Origin: an uncultured Bacteroidaceae bacterium
GTDB taxonomy: Bacteria; Bacteroidota; Bacteroidia; Bacteroidales; Bacteroidaceae
DNA length: 38,159 nucleotides
Reading direction: 5' to 3'
Assembly: GCA_939800445.1 (NCBI GenBank)
Contig: CALNGU010000014.1
Coordinates: forward strand, 1 to 38,159
The notes below the pieces were generated by a model that saw only the letters and a list, made by a program, of their open reading frames with translations, was not told the DNA's origin and did not search any database. The position numbers and the translations under genes were made by a program. Below, piece by piece: positions 8,276 through 15,774 of the stretch. How positions within the stretch are numbered: position 1 is the first letter of the stretch; every line of letters starts with the position of its first letter.

Positions 8276-9484
8276 TCACTCCATCTGCTCGTAGTCCTTG
8301 GCAAGGCCGCCCTGGCTCGTCTCCTTGTAGACCGATGGGAGGTCGCTGCCTGTCTCCTTCATCACCTGGAGCACCTTGTCGTAGGACACGCGGTGTCCAC
8401 CGTCGGTGAACGATGAGTAGATGTTGGCATCCAATGCCCTTGCCGCAGCGTAGGCGTTCCGCTCGATGCAGGGGATTTGCACCATGCCGCACACCGGGTC
8501 GCAGGTCATCCCGAGGTGGTGCTCAAGCCCCATCTCGGCGGCATACTCGATCTGCGCTGGACTGCCCCCGAAGAGCTGGTTGGCGGCCGCTGCTGCCATG
8601 GCGCACGCCACTCCGACCTCCGCCTGGCAGCCTGCCTCGGCACCAGATATGGAGGCGTTGGCCTTTGCGATGTTCCCGACCAGCCCTGCCGTGGCAAGGG
8701 CGCGCAGGATGCGTGAGTCGGAAAACTCCCTTGTCTCCTGCAAATGGTAGAGCACCGACGGGACTACTCCGCATGAGCCGCAGGTGGGGGCGGTGACAAT
8801 CTTGCCTCCCGAGGCGTTTTCTTCGCTCACGGCGAGGGCGTAGGCGAAGACCAAGCCCCTGGATTGCAGCGACTGCTTGTAGCCACGGGCTTTTATGAAG
8901 TAGGTGCTCGCCTTGCGCCGCAGGTTCAATGGCCCGGGGAGGACGCCCTCGTTGTCAAGTCCCCGGCGCACGGAATCCCGCATCACTTTCCAGACTTCGT
9001 TGAGGTAGTCCCAGACATCGTCATCCTCGCACTCCTTGACATACTCCCAATAGCTCTTGCCCGTGCGTTCACACCAGTGGAGGATGTCGGTCATGTGGGT
9101 CATGGGGTAGTTGGCATTGCTTTTATCCAAGTAGTCGTTGCCGTCTGACAATGCCCCTCCGCCGACGCTGTAGACTGTCCACGCGTCGGTCTCGAAGCCC
9201 GATTCGTCGAGCGACTTCAAGGTCATCGCGTTGGGGTGAAAGGGCAAAAAGGTCTCGGGACTCCACACTATCGCCACTCTTCCCTTTTGTGACAGCACTT
9301 CCTGCACGGCCTTGTCGGTCAAGTGTCCTTTGCCCGTTGCCGCGAGGCTGCCGTAAAGCGTCACCACGAAGTTGTGGCACTCGGGGTGGCGTGCCATGAA
9401 CATCTCGGCAGCACGCCTCGGTCCCATCGTGTGGCTGCTCGACGGACCATAGCCTATCTTGTATATTTCCTTTATGGATTCCAT
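8276..9484 (-). CDS. sdaA: L-serine ammonia-lyase, iron-sulfur dependent, single chain
   Basis: 402 residues. The enzyme deaminates L-serine to pyruvate and ammonia in the cytoplasm using a [4Fe-4S] cluster. The N-terminal beta domain carries GPSSSHTMGPRRAA (about 13-26). The C-terminal alpha domain carries TAPTCGSCGVVPS (232-244) and the probable cluster cysteines C286 (GCQAEVG), C328 (TCDPV) and C339 (IPCIERN). Length fits the fused alpha-beta form. It starts 32 bp after the ABC exporter and precedes a pspC-like gene by 31 bp, so the row is probably cotranscribed. The role is likely serine catabolism feeding pyruvate metabolism. Confidence 0.93.
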   Translation of the reverse strand: MESIKEIYKIGYGPSSSHTMGPRRAAEMFMARHPECHNFVVTLYGSLAATGKGHLTDKAVQEVLSQKGRVAIVWSPETFLPFHPNAMTLKSLDESGFETDAWTVYSVGGGALSDGNDYLDKSNANYPMTHMTDILHWCERTGKSYWEYVKECEDDDVWDYLNEVWKVMRDSVRRGLDNEGVLPGPLNLRRKASTYFIKARGYKQSLQSRGLVFAYALAVSEENASGGKIVTAPTCGSCGVVPSVLYHLQETREFSDSRILRALATAGLVGNIAKANASISGAEAGCQAEVGVACAMAAAAANQLFGGSPAQIEYAAEMGLEHHLGMTCDPVCGMVQIPCIERNAYAAARALDANIYSSFTDGGHRVSYDKVLQVMKETGSDLPSVYKETSQGGLAKDYEQME

Positions 9485-9516
9485 ATCTTATATTTTGTGT
9501 CGTGTGTTGTCTGTCA

Positions 9517-11346
9517 TCAGAACGATTGCATATCGCACAGCTTCTTGTAGTATCCGTTCAGGGCGATGAGCTCCTCGTGCTTGCCTCGCTCGACAATGCG
9601 TCCCTCATGCAGCACGCAAATCTCGTCGGCGTTGCGTATCGTGGACAAGCGGTGGGCGATGGCGATGGTCGTCCTGCTCTTCATCAGTTTTTCGAGTGCG
9701 TCCTGCACCATCCGCTCCGATTCTGTGTCAAGGGCGGATGTGGCCTCGTCGAGGATCAGGATGGGTGGATTCTTCAAGATGGCGCGTGCTATGCTTATCC
9801 TCTGGCGTTGCCCGCCTGAAAGCTTGCCGCCACGGTCGCCGATGTAGGTCTGGTAGCCGTGCTCGGTCTCCATGATGAATTCGTGGGCATTGGCTATCTT
9901 GGCCGCCGCCACGACCTCTTCCATCGTCGCGCTTCCCACCCCGAATGTGATGTTGTTGTAGAATGTGTCGTTAAACAGGATGGCCTCCTGGTTGACATTC
10001 CCCATCAGGGCGCGGAGGTCACGCAATGCCACGTCGCGCACGTCCACCCCGTCGATGGTGACAGACCCGATGTTGACATCGCGGAAGCGCGGTATCAGGT
10101 CGACCAGCGTCGATTTGCCCGACCCTGATTGTCCGACGAGGGCGATTGTCTGTCCCTTTCTGATGGTCAGGTTGATGCCTTCAAGCACTGGGCGGGTGTC
10201 GTAGCTGAAGGAAACGTCATGGAACTCTATGCGGTCATTGAAGCCGTCCAGCTTGACTGGATTCTCCTTCTCTGTCAGGTTGTTCTCGGCCTTGAGGATG
10301 GCATCGACGCGCTCCATGGAGGCAAGCCCCTTGGGGATGTTGTAGCCAGCCTTGGTGAATTCCTTCAAAGGGTTTATCAGGCTGTAGAGTATCACAAGGT
10401 AGAAGATGAACGAACTCGCATCGACCATCGACGTCTCATTGAGTATCAGCGTGCCGCCAAACCAGAGCACCGCCACGATGAGCACCGTGCCAAGGAATTC
10501 GCTCACCGGGTGGGCAAGCTGCTGGCGCATCGCAACGCGCCCGATGATGCTGCGGTAGGAGTTGTTGGTCGCGACAAAACGGTCCTTGATCTTCTGCTGA
10601 GCGTTGAAAGCCATTATGACCCGCAGCCCGCCAAGTGTCTCGTCAACCTCTGACATGATGTCGCTCCAGCGTCCTTGCGCCTCAAGGGACGACCGCTTGA
10701 GCTGCCTGCCGACCTTGCCCATAATCCACCCCATGAACGGAAGCACGACGAGGGTGAACAACGTAAGCTGCCAGCTGATCGCGATAAGTGTAGCGAAATA
10801 GGAGATGATGAGGATTGGATTCTTGAACAACATGTCAAGCGAGCTCATGATGGAATTCTCCACCTCCTGCACGTCACCACTTATCCTCGCCACGATGTCC
10901 CCCTTGCGCTCGTTGGAGAAGAAGCTCAACGGCAACGAAAGTATCTTGTCAAACAGCGTGACACGCATATCCCTGACGATGCCGGTGCGCATCGGCACCA
11001 GGCAGGCAGATGAAAAGTAGTAGCAGCCCGTCTTCATGAACGTCATCACAATGAGGAAAACGCCCAGGAGCAACAGCGTCAAGCTCGGCCCATGGTCGGT
11101 GATGAGACCCGTGACGAAGTAGTAGAAGTTGTTGATCGCCCAATCCTTGAGGCTCACATCGTCACTGTACTCCATGTAGACATAGACACTGTTGTCCAGC
11201 TTGAACAGGATTTGCAGGATGGGGATTATGAGGGAAAACGAAAAAATGTTCAGCAATGCCGTCAGGATGTTGAAAAGCACTGTCATGAATAAATACTTCT
11301 TGTAGGGCGGGACAAACCGCCGCAAGACTTTGATAAACTCTCTCAT
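9517..11346 (-). CDS. ABC exporter, MsbA-like (fused membrane and ATPase domains)
   Basis: 609 residues. The N-terminal half has about six membrane helices (about 18-300). The C-terminal half is an ABC ATPase with Walker A GQSGSGKSTL (about 394-403), signature LSGGQRQRISIARA, Walker B ILILDEATSALD and an H-loop histidine (AIAHRLS). Architecture, length and motifs fit homodimeric exporters of the MsbA/lipid A or multidrug type. In Bacteroidota this class is often annotated as lipid A exporter, but substrate cannot be told from sequence. The promoter region at 11373-11380 precedes it; sdaA follows after 32 bp. Confidence 0.88.
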   Translation of the reverse strand: MREFIKVLRRFVPPYKKYLFMTVLFNILTALLNIFSFSLIIPILQILFKLDNSVYVYMEYSDDVSLKDWAINNFYYFVTGLITDHGPSLTLLLLGVFLIVMTFMKTGCYYFSSACLVPMRTGIVRDMRVTLFDKILSLPLSFFSNERKGDIVARISGDVQEVENSIMSSLDMLFKNPILIISYFATLIAISWQLTLFTLVVLPFMGWIMGKVGRQLKRSSLEAQGRWSDIMSEVDETLGGLRVIMAFNAQQKIKDRFVATNNSYRSIIGRVAMRQQLAHPVSEFLGTVLIVAVLWFGGTLILNETSMVDASSFIFYLVILYSLINPLKEFTKAGYNIPKGLASMERVDAILKAENNLTEKENPVKLDGFNDRIEFHDVSFSYDTRPVLEGINLTIRKGQTIALVGQSGSGKSTLVDLIPRFRDVNIGSVTIDGVDVRDVALRDLRALMGNVNQEAILFNDTFYNNITFGVGSATMEEVVAAAKIANAHEFIMETEHGYQTYIGDRGGKLSGGQRQRISIARAILKNPPILILDEATSALDTESERMVQDALEKLMKSRTTIAIAHRLSTIRNADEICVLHEGRIVERGKHEELIALNGYYKKLCDMQSF

Positions 11347-11372
11347 TGTTCGGCACTTCTATTAATTGCTGG

Positions 11373-11380
11373 CAAAGATA
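11373..11380 (-). promoter_or_regulatory. -7 box upstream of the ABC exporter
   Basis: TATCTTTG on the minus strand, 27 bp before the ATG at 11346. A TTTG lies upstream but only 12 bp away, which is too close for the usual 19-20 bp spacing. Confidence 0.55.
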
Positions 11381-11489
11381 TGGATAAAAGGGCAAACAAC
11401 GGCGGTGGCGGGTGAAAACTCCTGTCCGTCCCGCACGTCGCCACCACCGCAGCCGCTTGTGCCACCCTGCTGCAAAAAGCTGGCGGAGT

Positions 11490-11597
11490 GGGATGAAAAG
11501 TTTGTTTTTAGCCTTAATCTATATATTTTCAACCTTAAAATATATAAACTTAACCTGCAATTATATGTTTTTAGCTTAAAAATAAACTTTTCGTCCC
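11490..11597. repeat. AT-rich fold-back element
   Basis: Outer arms at 11490-11510 and 11577-11597 pair at 19 of 21 positions. An inner perfect 10-bp inverted repeat (11520-11529 with 11537-11546) lies inside. The 66-bp interior is strongly AT-rich, unlike the GC-rich flanks. It lies between the ABC exporter start and the tRNA-Leu promoter. The rest of 11347-11683 holds no gene I can support. Confidence 0.7.
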
Positions 11598-11683
11598 GCC
11601 CTGGCACTTTCCCGTCCGTCCGTGCGGCCGTTGCCAAACAGGCGGCGCGGCATGGCTTGGAGGGCAAAAACGGGCGGGGGCAC

Positions 11684-11713
11684 TTGCAATTCGGCAATAA
11701 ATGCCTACCTTTG
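11684..11713 (+). promoter_or_regulatory. Promoter of tRNA-Leu
   Basis: TTG (11684-11686), a 19-bp spacer and TACCTTTG (11706-11713) match the Bacteroidota housekeeping promoter. The tRNA starts 20 bp downstream of the -7 box. Confidence 0.85.
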
Positions 11714-11732
11714 CGCCACTTCACAAGATGAA

Positions 11733-11814
11733 GCGGCTGTGGCGTAATTGGTAGCCGCGCCAGACTTAGGATCTGGTGACGTGAGTCGTGGGGGTTCGAG
11801 TCCCTTCAGCCGCA
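11733..11814 (+). tRNA. tRNA-Leu (anticodon TAG)
   Basis: The acceptor stem GCGGCTG (11733-11739) pairs perfectly with CAGCCGC (11807-11813). The anticodon stem CCAGA/TCTGG encloses the loop CTTAGGA, giving anticodon TAG. A long variable arm between the anticodon and T arms (GGTTCGAGTCC) marks a class II tRNA, consistent with leucine. It reads CUA-type leucine codons. The CCA end is not encoded. Confidence 0.97.
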
Positions 11815-11880
11815 CACGCCAGCCCGCGGGGAGCAGGACGGCAGTCCGCGCCGCCGTGGGTCGTTCTGGCAATCACAGTG

Positions 11881-11917
11881 CACCCGATGCCCGGTGACGG
11901 GGCGTCGGGTGTTTTTT
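11881..11917 (+). terminator. Terminator after tRNA-Leu
   Basis: The stem CACCCGATGCCC with GGGGCGTCGGGTG (one wobble) and a short loop is followed by six T. It lies 67 bp after the tRNA end. Confidence 0.88.
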
Positions 11918-12016
11918 CATCCCCTCACGGCGCATCATGCACCGCCGGCAGCGTGCGGCGGCGTGCCGCCTGTCAAAAACGTCAAGCCGCGTTGGTGGTG
12001 TTGGCATAAAAATCCT

Positions 12017-12024
12017 TAACTTTG
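12017..12024 (+). promoter_or_regulatory. -7 box for the structured RNA
   Basis: TAACTTTG matches TAnnTTTG. TTG triplets upstream lie at 13 or 22 bp, neither at the ideal 19-20, so strength is uncertain. Transcription would begin near 12031. Confidence 0.6.
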
Positions 12025-12030
12025 CCACCG

Positions 12031-12330
12031 TCCGTCGGCCCACGTGGGTGGGTTGATGGGCGGACATACATGAAAAGACGTTTTCATGCTGATTCTTCCT
12101 CCATTCGAATCTCGCAAGTTTGAAACCCATGGAAGGTCGGGCAACGAGAGCGTCCGCGTAGGGTATGATTATTCCCCGCGCCCGAGGCTTGGCACTGCTA
12201 CAGGCGGTGCCTGGCTGTCGGGGTGTGTGGCAGTCATACGGCGTGGGCTGACCGGCGTTGCTTATCCTCTGGGTTGGGCGTGCGAGAGCCTGAATGGTGG
12301 GATAAGCAAGACTGCTTCCCACGCTTTTTC
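12031..12330 (+). ncRNA. Candidate structured non-coding RNA, about 300 nt, family unassigned
   Basis: The stretch between a -7 box and a T5 run is dense in complementary pairs. They include CATGAAAA/TTTTCATG (12069-12088 region) and GTATGA/TCATAC (12163-12168 with 12234-12239), which encloses CCCGA/TCGGG and GGCAC/GTGCC. A perfect 10-bp stem pairs 12258-12267 with 12300-12309. The 3' terminator stem is GCGTGGG/CCCACGC (12241-12247 with 12318-12324), followed by five T. A further 6-bp pairing (12230-12235 with 12310-12315) crosses the terminator stem, giving a pseudoknot or two exclusive forms. Open frames across it do not look like protein. I do not see RNase P, tmRNA or SRP RNA signatures. 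6S-like or lineage-specific RNA remains possible. Confidence 0.65.
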
Positions 12331-12403
12331 ATGTCCTGTCCAGAGACCGCTAATGAAGGAAGACACACCTGCTGCGGGAAGCGGCAGTACAACGATCTAA
12401 GGT

Positions 12404-12622
12404 ATGGAAAAACTACACATCGGCAGCCTCATCCGTGCCAAGCTCGCCGAAAAAGGCCTCACCGTCACGTGGCTCGCACGGCAGATGCCGTGCAGCCGCA
12501 CCAACATCTACAAGATGTTTGACCGCCCGTCCATCGACACCGCCACACTCTGGCGGTTGTCTGAAATCATAGGCTACGACTTTTTCGCCGCCTTGTCCGA
12601 TGCTCTGCGTGCTGGCGAGTGA
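12404..12622 (+). CDS. Small helix-turn-helix DNA-binding protein
   Basis: 72 residues starting MEKLHIGSLIRAKL. The core LTVTWLARQMPCSRTNIYKMFDRPSIDTATLWRLS segment has the layout of a Cro/CI-like helix-turn-helix: helix, turn at PCSRTN, recognition helix, then a further helix. Similar short HTH proteins are widespread and uncharacterised in Bacteroidales. It lies 74 bp after the terminator of the structured RNA and no separate promoter is clear, so it may depend on read-through or an unseen promoter. It has no obvious partner (toxin, phage gene) nearby. Confidence 0.75.
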   Translation: MEKLHIGSLIRAKLAEKGLTVTWLARQMPCSRTNIYKMFDRPSIDTATLWRLSEIIGYDFFAALSDALRAGE

Positions 12623-12708
12623 TCGCGCCGCCACGGGATTGTAGCCTTTCGGTTGATATGTAGAAGAATTGGGGACAAACGGAGTGGTGGCGAATGCCGG
12701 GCAATCAT

Positions 12709-12716
12709 TAATTTTG
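12709..12716 (+). promoter_or_regulatory. Possible -7 box in the gap before the PI-PLC-like gene
   Basis: TAATTTTG fits TAnnTTTG. No good -33 element at the normal distance. It would transcribe 12723 onward, a stretch with hairpins but no normal-sized gene. Confidence 0.4.
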
Positions 12717-12722
12717 CGGCGT

Positions 12723-12936
12723 AAATCAATTGTAACCCATTGAAATAAAAACGTGAGATGTTTAAAGTCATGACCTTTAACCGTTATCAACATTACATTT
12801 ACAAATAAAGTAATGATAGTGAGTTGTCTTGCTCAAGATGACTCGCTTGACGATTATGTAGGTTGAAATGACTTTCAATGGAAATGGATTCCCCTCGCAT
12901 CGCCCCGTCAGGGATGTTGCGGGGGGATTTTATTGT
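12723..12936 (+). ncRNA. Low-confidence small RNA or leader
   Basis: Between the -7 box at 12709 and a GC-rich hairpin at about 12891-12931 (TCCCCTCGCA with TGCGGGGGGA, followed by ATTTTATT) lie two further dyads. One is a near-palindrome TTTAAAGTCATGACCTTTAA at 12761-12780. The other is GAGTTGTCTTG/CAAGATGACTC near 12821-12844 (9 of 11). A 16-codon ORF (12758-12808) sits inside. Nothing proves transcription. The remaining gap to 13085 shows nothing else recognisable. Confidence 0.3.
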
Positions 12937-13085
12937 TCCCACATCGTCTCCTTTCCGCCGTGGCATCAGCTCTTCCTCGCATTGTGCCGGGTAGGCAAAT
13001 GCAACAGTTTATATGCTTTCTTAACTTGGCATGAATGTTGAAATGCTTACATTGCACCGCATGAAATGAAATAAATGATGCAATC

Positions 13086-13844
13086 ATGGCTCAGATGAAA
13101 TCAAAAATATTGTTCTTGCTGCTTTTCGCTTTCTTTGTGTCAATGCCGTCGTCAGCTGGCACGGACGTTTGTGCCGTGCCTTGCAGTGCCGACACTGTGT
13201 CACCGCGTCCCAAGCGGCTGGGGCGCATCCGTGCCAGGGCTGCAAGGGTTGACACCGTGCGTGCCGTCCCTGTCAAGTTGGCATCGCACAACAGCCTGAC
13301 CTATGCGTCACCGCTCAACGGGTCGCCGAGGGTGGTTGACAGGCGCAACCGTTGCCAGACTCTTGACATTGAGGGGCAGTATGCACTCGGCGTGCGTCTG
13401 TTTGACTTCCGTGTGAGGCGGGGTGACGACGGGACGGCAACCGCTGCCCATGGCCGCATCCGCTATGATGCCGACATCGAGGCGGCACTCCGTTTCCTTG
13501 ATTCGCGTGGCGGAGTGGTCGTGCGCCTGATGCTGGAGAACAGTCTTCTGCCGTGGCGCAGGACGGATGACTATGCCTGGTTCCAGGACTACGCCATCAC
13601 GCTCGTGGCACGCTATGTCAACATCAGCTTCGTCTGCGGGCGTTCCAAGGTGGGGTGGGACAAAGTGGCACGCAACCTGCCTGACGAGCCGCCCATCGAT
13701 CAGTATATCTGGCGGCGCAGTTCGACGCTCAATGTCATTCCCAAGCCGGCACGGCACGCGAGGAGGGAGAACAAAGACAACTTCAAGCAGCTCAACGACA
13801 CGGTGTGGTCGATGTTTGACTTTGTCGAATTGCTTTTCGAGTGA
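13086..13844 (+). CDS. Secreted PI-PLC-like phosphodiesterase (X-domain fold)
   Basis: 252 residues. The signal peptide is about 1-24 (ending MPSSAG). A spacer with basic residues precedes the domain. The domain starts with LASHNSLTY, where H68 matches the first catalytic histidine of bacterial phosphatidylinositol-specific phospholipase C. It continues with DIEGQYALGVRLFDFRVR (95-111) and a second candidate histidine H122 in AAHGRIRYD. The spacing of the two histidines (54) is close to that in the known enzymes. By family it would cleave a glycerophosphodiester, in the periplasm or outside. True substrate unknown. ATG at 13095 is an alternative start. It is a single gene, convergent with the AraC-type regulator. 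Confidence 0.7.
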   Translation: MAQMKSKILFLLLFAFFVSMPSSAGTDVCAVPCSADTVSPRPKRLGRIRARAARVDTVRAVPVKLASHNSLTYASPLNGSPRVVDRRNRCQTLDIEGQYALGVRLFDFRVRRGDDGTATAAHGRIRYDADIEAALRFLDSRGGVVVRLMLENSLLPWRRTDDYAWFQDYAITLVARYVNISFVCGRSKVGWDKVARNLPDEPPIDQYIWRRSSTLNVIPKPARHARRENKDNFKQLNDTVWSMFDFVELLFE

Positions 13845-13889
13845 CGGATGGTGCGGTGTGGACGGTTGCTGCGCCTGGTGGCCAGCGCG

Positions 13890-14708
13890 TCACTTGCGGT
13901 TGCGGAAGTCGGACGGCGGCATCCCGAGATGACGCTGCACGTAGCGGCTGAAGTAGGACAGTGAGGAGAAATGCATCACTTCCGCCACTTCCGACAGCGG
14001 CAACTCCTTGCGTGCGAGCAGCCTCGTGACCTCGTGCAACGTGAAGCGGTCTATCCAGTAGGTAGCCGGCTTGCCGCTGACCTTTTTGCTTATCTCTGTC
14101 AGGTAGTGCGGCGTGATGCACAGCCGTGAGGCGTAGTGCGTGAGGTCGCGACTTTGCAGGTGCTCGCCGTCATAGAGCAGACGGATGAACCGTCCCATCA
14201 GTTCGGCGGCACGCTTTGGCACTGGGCTGTGGGTGTGGCTGCGGGCGTGGATGTCGTAGAGGTCAAGTATGTGTGCCATGAGCAAGTGCTGCAACATCTC
14301 TTCGCGGAAGATGTGCCCGTCGTCCGCCAGCCGTGCCCGGAGATTGACCAACGCCTCCCGGCAAACCTTGAAGTCGTGCCGTGAGAGGTGCATCACCGGG
14401 TTTTGCAACAATGACAGGTGTCCAGTGACCCCATAGTTGCTGCGCAATGCCAGCGTGGCGACATAGCTTTCGGACAGGCGCATGATGATGCCGTTGAAAT
14501 CATGCGATGTTGACACCTCGCACACGAGCCCCGGGTTGGTCATGATGACATAGTCGCCGCGCACGACATTGTAGCGCACGTCCTGGAACATGAAGCTCAT
14601 CCCCCCTGCCAGGCAGAGCAAATGCAACACTCCATCGGTGCTGTCGCCGAAACCAAAGTTGCCAATGTCGTCGATGAACGCCAGACCGTCGTTGATGCTT
14701 GTTGCCAT
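13890..14708 (-). CDS. AraC-family transcriptional regulator
   Basis: 272 residues from the ATG at 14708. The N-terminal about 150 residues form a cupin-like sensing region (HLLCLAGGMSFMFQDVRYNVVRGDYVIM). The C-terminal about 100 residues hold the two HTH motifs of the AraC/XylS type: LTHYASRLCITPHYLTEISKKVSGKPATYWI and LSEVAEVMHFSSLSYFSRYVQRHLGMPPSDFR. It is divergent from two aldo-keto reductase genes, with 136 bp between starts and -7 boxes for both directions. It therefore likely controls them; the ligand is unknown. Confidence 0.9.
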   Translation of the reverse strand: MATSINDGLAFIDDIGNFGFGDSTDGVLHLLCLAGGMSFMFQDVRYNVVRGDYVIMTNPGLVCEVSTSHDFNGIIMRLSESYVATLALRSNYGVTGHLSLLQNPVMHLSRHDFKVCREALVNLRARLADDGHIFREEMLQHLLMAHILDLYDIHARSHTHSPVPKRAAELMGRFIRLLYDGEHLQSRDLTHYASRLCITPHYLTEISKKVSGKPATYWIDRFTLHEVTRLLARKELPLSEVAEVMHFSSLSYFSRYVQRHLGMPPSDFRNRK

Positions 14709-14738
14709 GATGCCGGATGTTTCTGATGACCTTGCCCG

Positions 14739-14746
14739 CAAAGTTA
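14739..14746 (-). promoter_or_regulatory. -7 box for the AraC-type regulator
   Basis: TAACTTTG on the minus strand, 31 bp before the ATG at 14708. The -33 element is weak. Confidence 0.55.
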
Positions 14747-14811
14747 GGAGAAACCACGAAAAGTGAAAATGTCCCGCCGATTAGTGTAACGCCTTGGTGC
14801 ATAGTTGACGC

Positions 14812-14819
14812 TAACTTTG
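14812..14819 (+). promoter_or_regulatory. -7 box for the aldo-keto reductase genes
   Basis: TAACTTTG, 26 bp before the ATG at 14845. A TTG lies 15 bp upstream, shorter than the normal spacing, which would suit a promoter needing an activator such as the divergent AraC-type protein. Confidence 0.6.
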
Positions 14820-14844
14820 CAACGTAACAAAAGAAACAACAGTC

Positions 14845-15693
14845 ATGAAAACCGTCAGACTTAACAATGGGGTCATGATGCCGGCCATCGGCTTCGGCGT
14901 ATTCCAAATCGAACCAAAGGACACAGAGCGCGCCGTCAGCGATGCACTCGAGGTGGGTTACAGGATGATTGACACGGCATCATCCTATTTCAACGAAGCG
15001 GAGGTCGGCAGTGCCATCCGCAACAGTGGCATACGGCGTGAAGAACTCTTCATCACGACTAAACTGTGGGTGCAGGACTACGAGTACGATGACGCACTCC
15101 GCGCATTCGACCGCTCGATGAAGCTGCTCGGATTGGACTATCTCGACCTCTATTTGCTGCATAAGCCCTATGGCAACTATTATGCCGCGTGGCGTGCAGT
15201 CGAGAGGCTCTACAAAGATGGGCGCATACGTGCCATCGGTGTGACCAGCTTCTCCAGCGAGAGGTTGCAGGACCTTTTCCTCCACAATGAGGTGAAACCG
15301 ATGGTCAACCAGCTGGAGACGCACCCTTTCTTCCAGCAAAAGGAGGCAAATGACTTCCTGAAACGCGAGGGTATCCAGCACGAGGCATGGGCACCATTCG
15401 CCGAGGGACAGAAAGACATCTTCAACAATCTCGTCATCAAGGCGATTGCCGACCGCCACAACAAGACTGCCGGCAACGTCATCCTGCGTTGGCTCAACCA
15501 ACGCGGCGTGGTCGTCATCCCAAAGAGCGTCCGCAAGGAACGGATGGTGGAGAACCTTGACATCTTCGACTTCACCCTGACGGACGAAGAGATGCAGGCA
15601 ATGGCCGCCTTGGACGAGGGACGCAGCCCGATATATGACGACATGGACCTGGCTACAACCCGATACATCGGCACTCACAGGATACATGACTGA
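14845..15693 (+). CDS. Aldo/keto reductase (first of a pair)
   Basis: 282 residues, full length for the family. It has the AKR barrel motifs: GFGVFQIEP near the start, MIDTASSYFNE with the catalytic Asp and Tyr, ITTKLWV with the catalytic Lys, LYLLHKPYGNYY with the catalytic His, and a C-terminal NADPH-binding IPKSVRKERMVENLDIFDF. These enzymes reduce aldehydes or ketones with NADPH in the cytoplasm. The substrate is not evident; 2,5-diketogluconate reductase-like members share this pattern. It is followed after 81 bp by a paralogue with the same motif order, and both are probably controlled by the divergent AraC-type regulator. Confidence 0.92.
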   Translation: MKTVRLNNGVMMPAIGFGVFQIEPKDTERAVSDALEVGYRMIDTASSYFNEAEVGSAIRNSGIRREELFITTKLWVQDYEYDDALRAFDRSMKLLGLDYLDLYLLHKPYGNYYAAWRAVERLYKDGRIRAIGVTSFSSERLQDLFLHNEVKPMVNQLETHPFFQQKEANDFLKREGIQHEAWAPFAEGQKDIFNNLVIKAIADRHNKTAGNVILRWLNQRGVVVIPKSVRKERMVENLDIFDFTLTDEEMQAMAALDEGRSPIYDDMDLATTRYIGTHRIHD

Positions 15694-15774
15694 ACTCCCG
15701 ATGGCATGGCCCACATGGCAATACAGGAGGTCAAAAGCATAGCATTGAGATATATAATATAAAAGGTATAGCAA

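Noticed and set aside
12086-12400. 104-codon ORF across the structured RNA
   Set aside because: The residue pattern is not protein-like and the DNA is explained by RNA helices and a terminator.
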